Program-made: the position numbers and the translations under genes | The notes under the pieces: model-generated | The model's input: the letters and a program-made list of their open reading frames with translations, nothing else | What the model was told of the DNA's origin: nothing | The model's database searches: none | NCBI GenBank assembly: GCA_037013495.1 | Contig: CM072812.1 | Span: 74,755,840-74,819,839 of the forward strand | Direction: 5' to 3' | From: Hippophae tibetana | Taxonomy: Eukaryota; Streptophyta; Magnoliopsida; Rosales; Elaeagnaceae | Length of the DNA stretch: 64,000 nt | Part shown: positions 24,534 to 36,699 of the stretch, in pieces | How the letters are laid out: the number at the start of each line of letters is the position of its first letter | Position numbering within the stretch: the stretch's first letter is position 1

Positions 24534-27500
24534 TAATTGTAGTAATACTTTATACTGTTTTATTATTTTCTAACCCTTATAGTAAATTATCTTATATAAT
24601 TTTTTGGAAAATACAACTAAATTATCAATAAATGTATTAAAATATGAAATTTATTTTCACTCAATGACCATTTTTTTATAATTAAACTATTTAAGTGATT
24701 TTTTTACATTAATTAAGTTCCACTTATACATCTTTCAATAAACATATAAAAACACATTTATTTTTAAAAAAGGCACATCTCTATTTCATTTGTTATTTAT
24801 GTAAATGGCACAAATTATAAACAATTTAAACATAGAAAATATACCATTATAACAACAATTACATGCAATACATGTGTTCGTGATTAATCTAATTATATGC
24901 AAGGATGTATACATGTGTGCTTCACTGATTATATATATATATGTAGGTGATATATAATATTTTTTTAATTAAAAATAAATAATAACTTAAAGATATTAAT
25001 ATTATTTTTTATTGTGTATATAATAGTTATTGCTATATATGCATATGTTAAATATGTTACTTTAATATTAAATTAATTAATTACAATATGTATATACTTA
25101 ATAATTTGTGGACATAATCCATATAATTAAAAACTAGAATACAAAACCCTCTAAAAATATGATTGAAACGTATGTGAGCAACACATGCCGCTTTAAATTA
25201 ACTAGTGGTATGCATTCCTTGAGAAAAGTTGGAGAGTAATGATCCTGCTTCCTCTCTATTATTATGATTCTTCCTAAATTCGTTTGAATTATCTTTTCCT
25301 CTAGACACCAAACCATGTGACACACATGACAATATTACTCAATTATTAAGATGACTTTATTTCACTTAATTAATTTCTTTATTCCCTTTCGTTTTTCGTT
25401 TTTCGTTTTTTCCTAATTTATTTGTAAAATAAATATATTTATCAATAAATTAAAAAAATATTCCAAATAATTATTTAAATTAACAATATAAAATATAACA
25501 AATTGTCAGAATAATCCTTTGATTAAATTTCAAGTCTTACTTGGTTGATTTTTTTAAGTGGTTTCACTTGGTTTTATTGATTATAAAAAAAAATCATTTA
25601 ATCATTTTAATTATTAAAAAGATACCGGTGAAGGACAAATTTGAATATCTCATTATTAAATTTGAATTTATAAAAATGTGTATTGTTTAAGGAAATAAAG
25701 GTAAAAATTAAAATTTAATTAAAAGAGGAAAAAAAATGAGAGTGTTATGTTTGGAGAGAAATATATAAAATAATCAAAATATACCTTTAATAAATCAAAA
25801 GATATAATAAAGTGATAAAAATATTAAATATTGGTACTTAAATAATATTTGTATTTATATAACTCTTTTTTAATAAGCAAAATGATTAAATAATATCTTT
25901 TACAAATAAAATAATCAATTGAACCTAAAATCATAAACAAAAGAACTAAAACGACATCGCACTCTATAAAATAATTGTATAAATATTTATACTATAAAGT
26001 TTTTAACAGTAAATAAAGATATTTAATAATAAATTATTTTTTAAAATAAATAAAATTAAACATAAATGATATTTTTTCAATAATATTTAATAGTTTAAAA
26101 CCTAAAACCTTAACGTATACATGTATTAATATCAAGAACTCTAAAACCTTAACGCATATATTTTTGCCTTTTACTAATAAAATGGTAGAAACAATTTTAT
26201 TCAATAAAAAACACAATTTGTATACATTATTTTACTACCGCAAGATTATTTAAATTGACATTGATTTTAATATTTATGTAATATTAATAATACAAATATT
26301 ATTAATTTAAAGATTAAATTTTAATAAATATTATTATAATGACAATGGGAGGTTAAATGTCACGTTATTGGTATAATAAAATGTGAAATTATCGTAACTG
26401 GTTGGGTTCAAGGTGAACATCATCCACTTATCGATGTTCAATGTAAAATATTTAGGAAGGATTTTATTTTTGTTGTAAAAACATATTAACTATTTTGTTT
26501 GTATAGTTACAATTTCTAACATGTATTATAAATTTAGTTTTTAAAGTATAATGATTCTTATTTATGGGTTATGATTTTTTATTAAATAAATAATTTTATG
26601 ATTTTTAATTTTTTTTTATAAAAAATCACTAATATATTTGATAATTACTTTTACTCAGTGATAACAAAAAAATTAAAAATCACTTATATATTGTTTGGAA
26701 ATATTTAAAAAAAAAACTTAAAAAATAAAATAAAATTATTATTATTTAAAAATTAATTTTTATCATTTTTTTTAATATTTATATATATATATATATATAA
26801 ATTATAATATTTTATTTACTTTACGAAGACAACTAACGGTATCAAAAATCAAAATTTTGAATTAAAAAATATTATTTTTAAAAATTGGTGAATTATTTTG
26901 AGATTAATTCATTAAAATTAAGATAATTATCAAATATAATTTACTAAAAAATTAAAATTATTATCCAATAAAAAAAATCTATTTGTTTACCTATTTGTAT
27001 TGCAAATGTACCCTTCATGGATGTGTGACCGACACCTTACGAGGGAACAAGGACGGTTGAAAAGTCAGGCCAATGGGACCAACCAGTCTACTTTTGACTT
27101 CATGACTTTTGCAGGCTGATAAATATATTAATACTATTTGTTTTTAAATAAATTAGAGATATTTAGATTTGAACGAGTATGAATTCGAGATTTTGATTAA
27201 TGAAACACCTAAACGCGTCTGTGTATACTAAATTAATATAATTTTTTAAAAAAATAGATATATAATAAAAAATAAAATAATAAAATAATTTAATTAATAA
27301 AAAATATACCTAACTTAAGCGTTATGATATTGTAAATTTGGGATTCGTTAAAGGAAAACAAAGTTTTCAAATTCTTAGACAATGATTACTTTATTATAAT
27401 CAAATAAATTAAAATAAACTTATAGCTTATAAATCATCACTTATTTAACTAACTTTATATCTTTTATTTTTAAAGAATTAAAAATAAAATTTCATACATA

Positions 27501-28619
27501 AAAAAATTATATCATACAATTAAACCTTAAAATAATTGTAGATCGATTAAAAAATTTAGCCTATAATTTAATACTATTAAATTATTTTTAAACAAATAAA
27601 TTTTACTCTAATTTTAACAAAAAATTCTATAACAATAAACATTTAATTAATTACGTTTTATGCTTATAACATATATAGTTAGTTATAAATATATCCAAAA
27701 TATTTATTTAACTATAATTATGTCAATAAAGTATATTTAATGATAAAAAATATGTTTAATTTTGAGTATTTTTTTATCGTTATCTATAAATTATAAACAT
27801 AATTATAAATTTAAACATGTTAAATGTTAAACGTATTTTTATCGTTACTTAGATGCATAATTCCAATAAAATAAATATTTATATATATTTATAATTAATC
27901 TCGTGATATAAAACATAATTAATCTTTAAATATATCCAAAATTAATTCAAAATTCTATCATCATTATGAAATTAAAATTAATATGAACGAGTGAACTTTT
28001 GCTTTAGTTATTTTTACCATTTATATATTCATTTACAAATAGTACTAACAATACCTTCAATTACACTTTTAGTTTTACTTCACTATTTATCAAGTAATAT
28101 ACATAAATCTTATTTATTTTTACATATTAATTTTATTTAAAAACTATAAAAATAATCTAAAAATATAAAGTTTTTTTTAAGAATTATGCAAATGAAAATG
28201 ATAGTATAATTGATAGTGTTACTGTAAGGCAAATATTTATAGATAGACAAAAGATTTTGAGATGAGGGATGTGAGGATCGATATTTAAAGTTAAATATAT
28301 GTATTAACTTAAGATTAAAATTTAAAAAATAAATTAAAATACAATATAAAAAGATATGCTAATTTGCCTTAAATTGAAATATTATTTAGGTCTTTTTGTC
28401 AACACTCAGGTTACATGAGTTCATATTCTCTAATAACAAGCTAGGTCGAGAGTGTATAATTAAAAGCTATTATTTTTTGTCTGTAATAGAAACATGTAGA
28501 ATAAACAGAGAGAGAAAGATAAGTGTTATTGTAAAATTATTAATTAAACCATAAAAAAATTAATGGCTTACAGATGTCTCATATTGTACTGAAAATTACT
28601 CAATCAATATACTAAACAC
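24534..28619. other. AT-rich intergenic DNA
   Basis: About 4 kb with no supportable gene, RNA or recognised transposon. It contains a (TA)n run at about 26781-26799 and a short run of cgttttt units at 25388-25408. Short open frames here have low-complexity, lysine- and isoleucine-rich translations typical of chance frames in AT-rich DNA. Confidence 0.5.
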
Positions 28620-28785
28620 GCATGTGGTCATAAATACGATCCTCTTTTCCCATATACATATCATGTATATGCATGTATACTCGAGTAATACAATTGCACA
28701 GCGCATGTGGTCATAAATACGATCCTCTTTTCCCATATACATATCATGTATATGCATGTATACTCGAGTAATACAATTGCACAGC
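28620..28785. repeat. Perfect 83-bp tandem duplication
   Basis: Units 28620-28702 and 28703-28785 appear identical over all 83 bases, each starting gcatgtggtcataaatacga and ending caattgcacagc. Perfect identity in otherwise drifting AT-rich DNA suggests a recent duplication, or an assembly artefact. Confidence 0.92.
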
Positions 28786-30727
28786 TATTGTAACGATGTA
28801 CAACTCAATATGTTTAAAATAAACTAGATATATATTAATAAATATGATATACATTAACAGATATACATTAATCTATTAATAGATATATATTAAAAAAAAT
28901 TATTCATTGCTCCTAAAACTTGTATGATATAATACTTTAGATCAATAGAGTTTAAGATTAATGTAAATTTTTTTCAAAAAAAATAATAAAAGATGAAAAG
29001 ATAAAGTAATATAATTGGTTAAAAATATACTTATAATACCTCAATACGTACCTAATTCTTCTCTATCAGATATAAATGTATCAACGATAATAGCAAAGAG
29101 TCATAACTTTGTGTTACTCTTTTAATGCTTTCCATTCGGTTAATAATCTTCATGTTGATGTCTAACTATAAAGCAGCTGCGGGTCCAACAATTTAGAAGC
29201 TTTCAAAAGTATTAAAATAAAGGCAGTTGGAAAAATATCAAATACCCAAAAGCATTTAATTTAGGGATCCCTTTCTTCCATGTTTTTGAGGAGATTTAAT
29301 TTAATATCCATGATGTTTATTAAATAATTTTAAAATTAATAATTTTACAAAATATATAAATTTAACTTGAAAAATCTAATTGATACATCTCATATTAAAT
29401 GGTTGTAACTTAACGTGAAAAAAATAAAAATATCCTTTTCTTAAGTGACATGTAATGCGCCAATTGAATTTTCAATATTATACTCAAATATTATTCCAAA
29501 AACAAATTATTTTAAAATCATTTAACAAATAAAAATATTAAATTAAAATTCTTAAAATAATATTAGTTAATTAATATTAAACATAAAAAATTAGACTCTG
29601 AACACTTTCATACAAAAAAAACAACAAATATAAATTTATATCTTTAATAATTTAAATAATATGAAAAAATATAATTAATTTAATTATTATATCCATAAAT
29701 ACTCTATTATTATGAATAATAAAAAAATTCATAACTATTTATTGAATCATATCTATGTTTATTTTTTTATTATTAGAATAAAAAATACAAAAATCAAAAT
29801 ATCGTAACAAAATGTTTAAAATTTAATTTCGTTTTTAAAATTTTAAATAAAAAATTAAAAATTACGTATATTTCTTCCTTAAATTGAATTTTGAAATATA
29901 CTTATCACGTGAGTGTGTTAAACACAAACACATACCGAGTCTTAGATGTGCCAATACACACCCGTATCTGTCCCGCGCGAAACTTTATGATATGAAACCC
30001 AATAATAAGATTACCTTATCCTATGCTTGAAAATGATTCGTATTAAAAGGTCACATGTTCACGTATTCCACGTCTCTCTTGCATCTCTTTAGTTTTAAAG
30101 ATATGAAACAACTTGTTGAACACGTTAATCCATAAATCCAACATCCAATAATTCTTTTTTTTTTCTTCACAAACCTAACTTCCTTTTAAATGTAAATCCT
30201 ACTATTCCAAACCGTCAATATTGAAAATACTTTATAACCTTCTCTAATTGAAGAGTTATAAAGTTGTAAAATCTGGATTTTTTTGAATCCAATGTAAGTA
30301 AATAATATATTTATTTAAACACTACTATACCAAACCAGCAATATTGAAATACCATTGGAAAAAATTGAGTACAAATAAATAACATGTGAAATATGAATTC
30401 ATTTATATCTAGTAATCCAAACGAATAGCCAATTGGAGACTAATTATCGGTTGTTGTTTGTCAAATAAGGTATATTGTGATACATAAACACAATATACCC
30501 TAAACACAAGATTTTTAAGTATTTGACAATAAAATAAAAATATGATTTTAATATTTATGACCCAAACTTATAACATAAAAGTGTTTTTTTCATACATAAG
30601 TACCCATTCTATAAAACACACTATTTTGCTAACCACTTCCTACTAGAAATGCTTTGCATCCAATTACACTTACTTTAGATGGAGATCCGTTAATCATAAC
30701 TGAAAAGGACCGCTCTTGTGACATGCT
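28786..30727. other. AT-rich intergenic DNA
   Basis: No gene, RNA or recognised mobile element is seen here. Confidence 0.5.
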
Positions 30728-30934
30728 ATGTTTCCCCTCTTGCTATTCCTTTCCTCTAATGAAATATCCCTCTTTCCCTCTATCTAGTACTTGCTTGAGA
30801 CTCGCCTGCGCGGAGTAAATAGGAGCCTCGCTTTGGAGTGGTACCCGGTGCTTGTAGGTCTAACTGGTGCCTTCGCCTGGCTTTCAATCGAGAACCAAAA
30901 TCGCGGCGCGGTAAAAGGTTTCTCGGTGGGGTTT
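30728..30934. other. GC-rich island, possible organelle-derived insertion
   Basis: A sharply bounded block (core about 30785-30932) with words such as gactcgcctgcgcggagtaa, ccttcgcctggctttcaatc and cgcggcgcgg sits in very AT-rich DNA. The style recalls plant mitochondrial intergenic DNA, so a nuclear copy of mitochondrial DNA is my best guess. No coding sequence or tRNA was recognised. The origin is inferred from composition only. Confidence 0.35.
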
Positions 30935-31764
30935 CTACACTTACTTTAAGCATAATGTGAAAACTAACTCTGTTATCTCGACTCTTTTAAGATGTCAAGT
31001 GTCTTAAATTTGAGTACATATCCAATGCTTCTTTTTCCAATTTTTTTTTAAATTTTACCAGTAAGTGTCAAATACTCACATCTATGTTCATATCATATCT
31101 ATTAGACACGAGCACACAGAAAAATGAAGAGTTCTCTTTGATAATCAATAAATACGTGCATAAACCAAGACAACAAAAAATGCTCTTTACTCATTTAACC
31201 AGCAAAAGAAATTAGGGGTATTTCTGGAATTTTCTAAAAGTACCCATGAAAACAAACAAATGCTTCAAGACCAAACAAACTCAAAAAGAAAACACCACTG
31301 GCGGGCGATATTCTGGTGCCAAATCAATTCCAGCGACATTTGCTATAACATAAACACCACCAAACAAATCATAATACAAATTACAAATATTAGTGGTTAT
31401 GGACCTGTAAAAATGCAAGCTCATGGTCAGGGAGTATAATAACATACTTCGATAGTCACAATAAGCGCTTTCCAGCGACATATGCTATGTGAACAAGTAT
31501 AATATCATAAGAAAGATAAAAGAACTCGGTTCATTCCACACAACAAAATTCAGAAGCCCATTGCGAATAAAATAGAGGAAGCTTTGGTAATCCATTTATT
31601 ACTAAGAAAACCCTAAATCGCCAGCAGATGTTCATAACACAATTTCACAAACGGAACCACACAGGTGAGTTTTAATTTTGAGGAACAAGATGTAACCACC
31701 GAAAAGGCTAATGTATTTACAAATAGCCAGATCTGAATGACTAGCCCAAGCATAACAAGTTTAT
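30935..31764. other. 3' flank of the RING E3 ligase gene
   Basis: The part next to the stop codon (about 31560-31764) is probably the 3' UTR of the minus-strand RING gene. Further out nothing is recognised. Confidence 0.4.
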
Positions 31765-32451
31765 CTACCAACATAAGAGTGCAAGTATGACGAACACACC
31801 AATCAACAAAATGAGATTCTTCAAAACATTATCAGCCTGCTGTCCTCGAGTCCTTGGTGGCTGAGGAAATCGATGAGCATGACCACCATGAAATGAATTG
31901 AATCCTCCATAGGGATAACCAGAAGTTGTACCATACAAAGTTGCATCCGGAAATCCACCAAGTTGAACATTAAACAATGATGGTATCAACCCGCCAAAAG
32001 CAGTAGCCAATGTGAAGTTACCAATCCTGGCAGTTGCCATGGGCATAAATCCCCCCATCAATCCAACCCCATGATTGGTGAAATGATTTGTATCTGGTGG
32101 ATGAGGGGCAGTAGCAGGCCTTTGGCCAGCTGGGCGATTGGGAATTTCAATGCCAGGGTAAGACTTTGATCTGGGGTCTGTTTGTGTTTTGCCCCTGCCA
32201 TAAAGAGGTACCAATCTCTCCTCCTGTATGAGGGCTTTACAGACAGGGCATTCTTGGGAATGGGAGTGATGGTGTAACCATCTATAGAGACAAGGCCAAC
32301 AAAAGAGGTGTCCACAGAGAGTAACGATAGGATCTTGTGCTAACTCTAAGCAAATATTGCATTCAAAATCGCCAGCATCACCACCACTGTTACCAGAATA
32401 AGACGGGCTTTGCGGTGGCACACTCATTGATTCCCCAGATCCACTAGTCAT
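31765..32451 (-). CDS. RMA/RNF5-type membrane-anchored RING E3 ubiquitin ligase
   Basis: A complete 228-residue protein with no intron in the coding region. RMA proteins are ER-membrane ubiquitin ligases in protein quality control and membrane-protein turnover. An N-terminal serine/glycine-rich stretch (1-28) is followed by a C3HC4 RING with C31, C34, C46, H48, C51, C54, C68 and C71 (ECNICLELAQDPIVTLCGHL and CPVCKALIQ). Next comes the RMA-type extension RLVPLYGRGK (79-88) and a segment with DPRSK (92-96) and NRPAGQRP (105-112). A glycine- and aromatic-rich middle leads to a single C-terminal membrane helix at about 209-227 (NVLKNLILLIGVFVILALLC), a tail anchor. The frame stays open five codons upstream but reaches only GTG, so the first ATG at 32451 is taken as the start. 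The closest family is the Arabidopsis RMA-like group; the exact orthologue is not claimed. Confidence 0.93.
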   Translation of the reverse strand: MTSGSGESMSVPPQSPSYSGNSGGDAGDFECNICLELAQDPIVTLCGHLFCWPCLYRWLHHHSHSQECPVCKALIQEERLVPLYGRGKTQTDPRSKSYPGIEIPNRPAGQRPATAPHPPDTNHFTNHGVGLMGGFMPMATARIGNFTLATAFGGLIPSLFNVQLGGFPDATLYGTTSGYPYGGFNSFHGGHAHRFPQPPRTRGQQADNVLKNLILLIGVFVILALLCW

Positions 32452-32486
32452 CTGAATGACTTCCACAAGTTCTCAAGTCTAATTTC

Positions 32487-33080
32487 CTGGAATTTTGCAC
32501 AAATCCATTACTACTAACTCAGAAAAAAAATTGAAGATTTAATTGCATAAAGTAGCAATCATGGGTTAAGTATAAAAAAAACAAAAAAACAAAATAAATC
32601 CATTACTTATACAAAATAAAACTTTTTTTATAAATATAACGAACACCTAATAAGTTCAGGCTAAATTACAATTTCTTTAAAAATCACAGACTTCGACAAT
32701 CCTTAGTTCCTAAAAAACTCGATTCCCATTAAGAAACTGATAAAAACAGAGATCAAAAGACACATACATATTTTAATCCATAATTTACAATCCATTAACA
32801 AAATCTCATATTTTGGGAGATTTTTCTATTCAAAGTCGCATATATAATAAATAAACATTCACAAGAAAACCCAGATGAGAATAATTTTGAAGATCCTAAT
32901 CCAAAATCGTCAATATTTCCAAATTATAAATAGACTGACTAATCAAATACATACATACACGACTAATAGAAACACAAAGCGATAACTGGTCCAAGACTAA
33001 ATGAATCAAAGCATTCAAGATTGGTAAGAAGCAAAATTAGAAAAATTCTGAGCAAGAGAATGAAAACTGAGAAATGAAAC
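32487..33080 (-). other. Probable 5' UTR intron of the RING gene
   Basis: On the minus strand a donor-like atcaag/gtttca lies at 33080 and an acceptor-like aaaattccag/gaaatt ends at 32487, 36 bp upstream of the ATG. Between them the sequence is T-rich in the gene's sense, with no coding potential. A leader intron is common in plant RING genes. It is inferred from splice-like words only. Confidence 0.45.
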
Positions 33081-33350
33081 CTTGATGTGTGTAGAACGAA
33101 AATTAATTATCTGAAACCAGAACGAAACTCCAAGATGTATAGATTGTCTTCCCAAGAACAGGTAACAGCAAACAGTATCTATCAAATCTAATATTAGATA
33201 GAAAGAGTCAGGATTGGCCCGAATTGAAGTATCTTACGATTTAACCCCTAAAACGAAACCCTTTTGTCGAAGTTTCCAGGTTCTTCCCCATTTTTCGTTG
33301 CTTAATACTCACGATGATTCAACTCCTACGCCCTCGCTGCATTTACATTC
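33081..33350 (-). other. Probable leader exon and core promoter of the RING gene
   Basis: This moderately GC-rich stretch lies between the putative donor and the upstream TGGGCY cluster and has no open reading frame of interest. It most likely contains the transcription start and first non-coding exon. No clear TATA box was picked out. Confidence 0.35.
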
Positions 33351-33462
33351 AAGAGTCAATTTCATCCAACGGTTCTCTTTCATTTGAATTTAGTGAATCT
33401 GAAGGTTCTTTTCCAATTTGTACAGTTGGATTAAAATTATATTTGTATGGATTGTTTTGAAT

Positions 33463-33530
33463 AAGCCCATTGGGTGGGACAACGCTAAACAAGTCATATA
33501 AATCTCTGCCCATTATAAGGCCCAAGCCCA
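33463..33530. promoter_or_regulatory. Cluster of TGGGCY (site II) promoter motifs
   Basis: Four GCCCA/TGGGC words occur within 70 bp: agcccat (33463), tgcccatt (33508), ggccca (33519) and agccca (33525). Such clusters bind TCP factors and are typical of promoters of broadly expressed plant genes. They lie about 400 bp above the proposed donor of the RING gene leader, so they probably serve that gene. The opposite direction has no recognised gene. Confidence 0.5.
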
Positions 33531-33559
33531 ATTTATGGATAGTCAAGAAAGTCATGCTG

Positions 33560-35859
33560 CACATTTCTCTAACTTTGAACTTAAGCTTTGTTTTCCCACA
33601 TGTGTTCCTACCATCTAAGCAAAAGAGAAATAGAAAAATAAGAACCATTATCTTTTTACTAAAGTATCCGATTTATATTTTTTTTTCTTCAAGCACAAGA
33701 AAAAAAACAATAACAACAACTTAATTTAATAATAATAATCTATAACTAGGCTCGTGCAAAAGTCACAATATAAAATCCAATACATAAAAATTAACATTGT
33801 AAAACAAAATTTTGTTAACTTAAAATTATAAAAAGATAATAATCTTAAAATTAGACTCAATGACTTAAATTAATACATAAATGTCCTTTATTTTCATATT
33901 GTTAAAATGTTTTATTTTAGTGTCAGTAATTCAAAAAATTAGTATTCAATTTAATTATTTTGAATAATATTTGTTTTTTTTATCAAAATTGATCACATAT
34001 ATCTTACACGTTAAGTTTTAAGTTTAACAAATAAATTTGTAAAAATAAATAATAAAAAATAACAAAAAAAATATTTTAATGACTAAAAAATGTATTAATA
34101 ATTAAATTAATATATTAAAATGAAACATTTTAATAACATAAAACATTAATACATTAAATAGGATATAAAATTTTATATAACAATAACTACAATAGATTAA
34201 ACTTATTATTCATTTCTGGAATCAATACATTATTATTATTAGAGTTTAAAAAAGTTCATAAAATGACATAAATATTTAGAATAAAAATTAATACCATTAA
34301 TTTTATTTATATAGTGGAAAATATAATAGTAATTCTTTTTCCTATTGTATTTTTTCCTTCAATTTTCATAAATATCCCATTTAATCTGTTATATAAGATA
34401 TATGTGGTCAATTTTAATAAAAAAAAATATATGGTTAAAAAATAATACTTTAATTGGGTATTAAAATAAAACCTCTTAATAATGTTGGAGATAAATTATC
34501 TTAATGTGCCTATCAATACTTTTAAAACTTATATATATATAAATAATACATAATAATATTGAACATCAAACAAATATTCCATCCGAATTAAGGAAAAATG
34601 TAAAAGTGTATCTGGCTCCTATGAGGAAAAAGGTAGCGTTTTATTACGTTGTGGGAATCAGAAGGTTATTTTTAAATTTACTGATATATTATTTTGTAAA
34701 AATATTCTATTATAAGAGAAATATTTTTAAGCAATAATAATATAAAAAATTATAAAAATAATTTACAAATATCATAATTTTTATTATAAAATATATATAA
34801 GTATAAATAAATATTATGAAAGTGATTTATGTAATATTTTAAACCATAAAATTAATCTATTATCACATACTACTAATAAAATTATGTATCATTTAATTAT
34901 AAAGATCAAGAGTCTACCTAATAGTAAAAACTAAGATAAAGATAAATAAAAAATAGTCACAATAAAGAAAATAAGTATATATATATATATATATATATAT
35001 ATTGCTATTAGAGTTTTTTTACTTAAATTGATTAAAAAATATAATAATAAATAATAATAAAAAGAGAATAAAATAAAAGTAAAAGAGAACCTTGGTGGAA
35101 AGAAATGATATGAGATTTTATTTGATATTTGTTGTTCATTTATATGAATTTTTTATTACACTTTTATGTATTTTATTTTAATTTTTTTAATTTTTTTAAA
35201 ATAATTATAATATTAATACACGTAATTAAATTCTAATCACAAACATTCTCTAAGTTGTTTACATGATATTATATCAAAAGTTTGTTAACTTTTAATTTTT
35301 AATTAATTTTAAAATATTATATTATTTATATATAATATAAATATTTTTTATCTAAAAATTAAATTGCCCAACACTCACTACCGAGGATCATCCGCTTAGT
35401 TTCGTACTCACCAAATTCCATTACACACCATGTGGTTCTTAATGCTTAAAAACCGGGGTAAATGTCCCTACATTATATCACCAATTTTTGTATTATTATT
35501 TTATCATATTTATTTAAATTACAAGAAAAAGTAAGAATAAAAAAATTATAAAAATCAGAGATTATGATATACGGAACATGACTTAAATTCTTATTCCTGG
35601 ACGTTTTTTACAAAATATTAATATTTCTTTTACAATTTTATTATCGTTTTTTTTTTAGCAAAGGCTTAACTAGTAGCCCGATCCATAAATAGTCTAATGC
35701 ATCACGTGCTTTATTCGAGATTTTAAGATAATTGTAAAAGATCTTACTTATATAGAACAACCTGAAGCACACGAGGACTAACCATTAATTCAATTTTTTA
35801 AGGTAATCGATCTTTGTGATGTATATCTCTTATATGATTAACACACTTATATATATATA
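33560..35859. other. AT-rich intergenic DNA
   Basis: No gene seen. A (TA)n microsatellite lies at about 34977-35000. Confidence 0.5.
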
Positions 35860-36680
35860 TATATTTAACATGAGATTCACATAATTCACTCAATTATTTG
35901 ACATCTCTTTGTTATATTTTTCTCTAAAATTATATCATTCTAATATTTTGGTGCCAATCGTAAGGCTAAGGATTTAAAGGTTGAGTTTTAGTTTCCTATC
36001 CCGTATTTTTGAGGATTCATCCTGAGTTATGAGAGAGAGACCTCACGTTCAAAAACTTCACTTCACACTCTTTAAAAATCACATTCATCGTAGTCGGAAC
36101 AACATATGAAGAAAGATTGAGACTAAAGAATGAAATAACATCACATAACAACACCTTACCAATCCTTGAAGAAGCTTAAGTCGAACCACGAGTTAAGGTA
36201 TAAGCTAATGGCTATCCTCATCAAGATTTGGCATGACAACTCCTCAAGTTGAGAAGAGAGCTCGACGAGACCATGTGAGAAAAGAGAGGGTTATATGCAC
36301 GAACAAACCAAGATTCTCTTTTGGGTCGAGCTAATAACTTGGTTGAAAAAATTGGCCCAACTTTTGTAAGAGATAAGCTTGGCCTAGCTGAGAATATAGC
36401 AAATAATGTCCCTCTTCCTAATGCAATCGTGCTCAATAATGAGCAATTATTGGGAAGGTGAAGGATCTGTGAGGCATGCTTCCAAGCCTTACACGAAACA
36501 CATAGGAAACAACGAGGCCCTCAAAGAAGCAAACAAAAGGAAAGACAATAGTAAGTCATACTATGATATGGATAGGAATTATGAACAACTATGTGTTTTC
36601 CCTTTCTCGGATGAAATAGCGAGTAGTGAATCATCAACCAAATTTAGTGCCCCCAAGTGTCAAGACTACTAAGGAATGAA
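35860..36680 (+). mobile_element. Possible gypsy-type retrotransposon 5' remnant
   Basis: The words ttggtgccaatcgtaagg at about 35948 resemble the tRNA primer-binding site (TGGCGCC type) used by plant Athila/Tat gypsy elements. The sequence after it, to about 36680, is less AT-rich than its surroundings and rich in gaag/caag words like a decayed gag. No LTR pair or clear domain was found, so this is only a suggestion. If real, it is old and heavily broken. Confidence 0.25.
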
Positions 36681-36699
36681 GGATTTGATAACTCATGTT

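Noticed and set aside
31281-31481. Minus-strand open frame of 66 codons next to the RING gene
   Set aside because: No known domain; it sits in the 3' flank and is expected by chance.
33349-33648. Minus-strand open frame of 99 codons upstream of the RING gene
   Set aside because: It overlaps the promoter motif cluster, has no domain and is probably chance.
35948-35965. Primer-binding-site-like word as proof of a gypsy element
   Set aside because: It is kept only as a low-confidence feature because no LTR pair or domain supports it.
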